A stretch of 7,342 nucleotides of DNA from Trichodesmium sp. MAG_R04 (GTDB lineage Bacteria > Cyanobacteriota > Cyanobacteriia > Cyanobacteriales > Microcoleaceae). Made by a program: the position numbers and the translations under genes. This document shows, piece after piece, positions 6,554 through 7,342 of the stretch. The notes beneath the pieces were generated by a model that was not told the origin of the DNA, ran no database searches, and saw only the letters and a program-made list of their open reading frames with translations. Where the stretch lies: NCBI GenBank assembly GCA_023356515.1, contig JAKQYG010000200.1, forward strand, positions 1 to 7,342. The letters run 5' to 3'. Position 1 is the stretch's first letter. Every line of letters starts with the position of its first letter.

Positions 6554-6654
6554 AGCAGCAGTCTGGATAATTGACATCCTCCCCAGCCTAAAGGCACTGG
6601 GTTTCCTACCGAGCCGTAGCTCCTCGGCGGGTTGATGTCTCACAGGCTGCTGCT
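6554..6654. repeat. Imperfect inverted repeat enclosing the IS right end
   Basis: AGCAGCAGTCTG (6554-6565) faces CAGGCTGCTGCT (6643-6654), a 12-bp stem with one mismatch that is a G-U pair in a plus-strand transcript. Inside it GACATC (6573-6578) pairs with GATGTC (6634-6639). Two further hairpins lie inside, one around GCCTAAAGGC (6586-6595) and one CCGAG...CTCGG (6609-6627). The whole can fold as a ~100-nt branched hairpin starting 22 nt after the PRC-barrel gene stop, so it would end that mRNA in a strong structure. Confidence 0.75.
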
Positions 6655-6660
6655 ACTTTG
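6567..6660 (-). ncRNA. Possible omegaRNA scaffold of the relic element
   Basis: In TnpB systems the right-end transcript folds into hairpins and supplies a guide from the sequence just past the element end. The hairpins and the GGGGAGGATGTCAA terminus are present here on the minus strand. If transcribed, its guide would begin near 6570 (TTATCCAGACTGCTGC). No promoter is identified and the scaffold hairpin is mutated, so expression and function are uncertain. Confidence 0.35.
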
Positions 6661-6704
6661 GCAGTAGTCTTATGCTTACTGACCTGTCCGTAATAGTTTA
6701 TGCA
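6571..6704 (-). mobile_element. Relic right end of an IS200/IS605-type (TnpB) element
   Basis: On the minus strand the sequence runs GCCGAGGAGCTACGGCTCGG, TAGGAAACCCAG, TGCCTTTAGGC, TGGGGAGGATGTCAA. A TAGGAA..CCC..CCTTTAGG..GGGGAGGATGTCAA end is characteristic of the right end of many cyanobacterial IS200/IS605 and IS1341-like elements, where it follows tnpB. In canonical copies the inner hairpin is a perfect CCCCGGCCTAAAGGCCGGGG; here it has decayed (CCCAGCCTAAAGGCACTGGG). A 32-codon open stretch at 6704..6606 (YYGQVSKHKTTAKVAAACET..., TAG 6608..6606) could be the very C-terminus of tnpB, but I cannot confirm that. No RuvC-like domain, zinc finger or tnpA is present. Element outer edge is at about 6571. 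Inference: deletion derivative or non-autonomous copy. Confidence 0.7.
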
Positions 6705-6720
6705 TCAATTTTTTTACCGC

Positions 6721-6748
6721 GTAGGGACGTTGCATGAAACGTCCCTAC
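6721..6748. repeat. Palindrome GTAGGGACGTT / AACGTCCCTAC
   Basis: A perfect 11-bp stem (6721-6731 with 6738-6748) surrounds a 6-nt loop GCATGA. GTAGGGACGTT-type palindromes are scattered through many cyanobacterial genomes as small intergenic repeats. Lying between convergent genes, it could act as a bidirectional transcription stop: GTTTTAGTTTTAATT follows on the plus side, and a TAAAAAAATT stretch on the minus side has A-rich rather than T-rich character. The repeat call is secure; the terminator role is inference. Confidence 0.8.
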
Positions 6749-6868
6749 AGCTCGTTTTAGTTTTAATTCTTAAATCTATACCTACTGAATTATTAGTTTT
6801 AGGCAATGCTTCGGGCAAAACTTCTACTGACATTCTTTTATGTTTTTGAGAGGTTTTTTTTTGATTAT
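6749..6868. other. AT-rich spacer, nothing recognised
   Basis: This is the remaining part of the 336-bp gap between the convergent PRC-barrel and SLOG genes. I see no gene, no clear hairpin and no repeat. A run of nine or so T lies near 6853-6862 on the plus strand. Confidence 0.5.
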
Positions 6869-7342
6869 TCAAAGCAAATTTTTAATTGCCTGAATAGCGG
6901 CTTCTGGAGTGTTGACAACGAAAACTGTTTTAGGAGATAAGGAAATAAAAAAAGCCTGACTTTCTGAATGGTTATTTAACAGAATTACTTTTTTATTATT
7001 CTTAATTGCTAAAGCAATTTCGGAAGCAGTACCTGCTCCCATTCCGCAGGCAATGACAACGTCGCTAGAAAGTACGTTAATATTATTGCGGCTATTACCC
7101 ATATCAGTAATAATGGGAATATCTACAGCTTCAGAAATACCATAAACATTATTGCCTGGCAAAATGCCAATGGTTAAACCGTTAACAAATTTTGCTCCCC
7201 GACTCGCGGCATCCATGACTCCAATATTTCGCCCTCCTGTTAATAAAACCCAAGATTCTTCAGCAATTAATTGACCGAGTTTATAGGCATTTTTTAGGTC
7301 TGTTGAAGTAGCGCTACTGCCTGGACCCATAACACCGATGAT
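6869..7342 (-). CDS. TIGR00725/SLOG-type Rossmann protein (start beyond window)
   Basis: The frame is open to the right edge; upstream of the first ATG (7330..7328) it still reads IIGV, giving IIGVMGPGSSAT, the usual beginning of this family. The true start is therefore a few codons outside and the 157 codons seen are nearly the whole protein. Family motifs: GVMGPG nucleotide-binding start; LLTGGRNIGVMDAASRGA; GLTIGILPG; DMGNSRNNINVLSSDVVIAC; and GMGAGTASEIALAI (about 7045-7004), the local form of the GGxGTxxE motif shared with LOG/lysine-decarboxylase-like proteins. The SLOG superfamily binds nucleotides or nucleotide-derived ligands; TIGR00725 (LDcluster4) members have no firmly established reaction. 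It should not be named a cytokinin LOG enzyme or a lysine decarboxylase. It ends at TGA 6871..6869, converging with the PRC-barrel gene. Confidence 0.9.
   Translation of the reverse strand: MIGVMGPGSSATSTDLKNAYKLGQLIAEESWVLLTGGRNIGVMDAASRGAKFVNGLTIGILPGNNVYGISEAVDIPIITDMGNSRNNINVLSSDVVIACGMGAGTASEIALAIKNNKKVILLNNHSESQAFFISLSPKTVFVVNTPEAAIQAIKNLL

Noticed and set aside
6449..6643. 64-codon minus-strand ORF beginning MRHQPAEELRLG
   Set aside because: It starts inside the IS right-end structure and runs antisense through the PRC-barrel gene tail. Translating IS605-type ends commonly yields such spurious ORFs.
6869..7342. Naming the SLOG protein a cytokinin-activating LOG enzyme or lysine decarboxylase
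   Set aside because: The sequence fits the TIGR00725/LDcluster4 branch and has GMGAGTASE in place of the canonical PGGxGTxxE, so enzyme names from other branches are not supported.

Overview
The window looks like cyanobacterial DNA. Four copies of the HIP1 octamer GCGATCGC occur in 7.3 kb. The SMC protein has the N-terminus (MVHIKR..LTNFKSFGGTT) and FYAFDEVDMFLDG Walker B region typical of cyanobacteria. The low GC content, loose gene spacing and several decayed genes would suit a filamentous marine lineage of the Trichodesmium/Okeania type. That last placement is inference from style, not from a database match.

Layout. Positions 1-1431 are a gene graveyard. It holds a frameshifted TPR-repeat gene (minus strand, running off the left edge), the C-terminal remnant of a Uma2/DUF820-type nuclease gene (minus strand), and the first ~50 codons of a sodium:solute symporter gene (plus strand), broken mid-protein. 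Positions 1513-5172 carry an intact smc gene (1219 aa). A 256-bp spacer with two adjacent short tandem-repeat arrays and a possible promoter leads into 5429-6532, a protein with two PRC-barrel domains and a long acidic, tyrosine-rich tail.

Positions 6533-6868 separate two convergent genes. This stretch contains what reads as the right end of an IS200/IS605-type element, including the structured segment that forms the omegaRNA of TnpB systems, with no tnpB gene left. It is followed by an 11-bp-stem palindrome (GTAGGGACGTT...). Positions 6869-7342 (minus strand) are a TIGR00725/SLOG-type Rossmann protein whose start lies beyond the right edge.

How the genes relate. smc (chromosome organisation and segregation) and the PRC-barrel gene are co-directional, but the 256-bp spacer with its own promoter-like sequence means co-transcription is not certain. 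The minus-strand SLOG gene is independent. I found no complete mobile element, CRISPR array, tRNA or rRNA, and no clearly new multigene system. The most interesting signals are the tnpB-less structured element end, the in-frame duplicated segment inside the decayed TPR gene, and the smc/PRC-barrel pairing.
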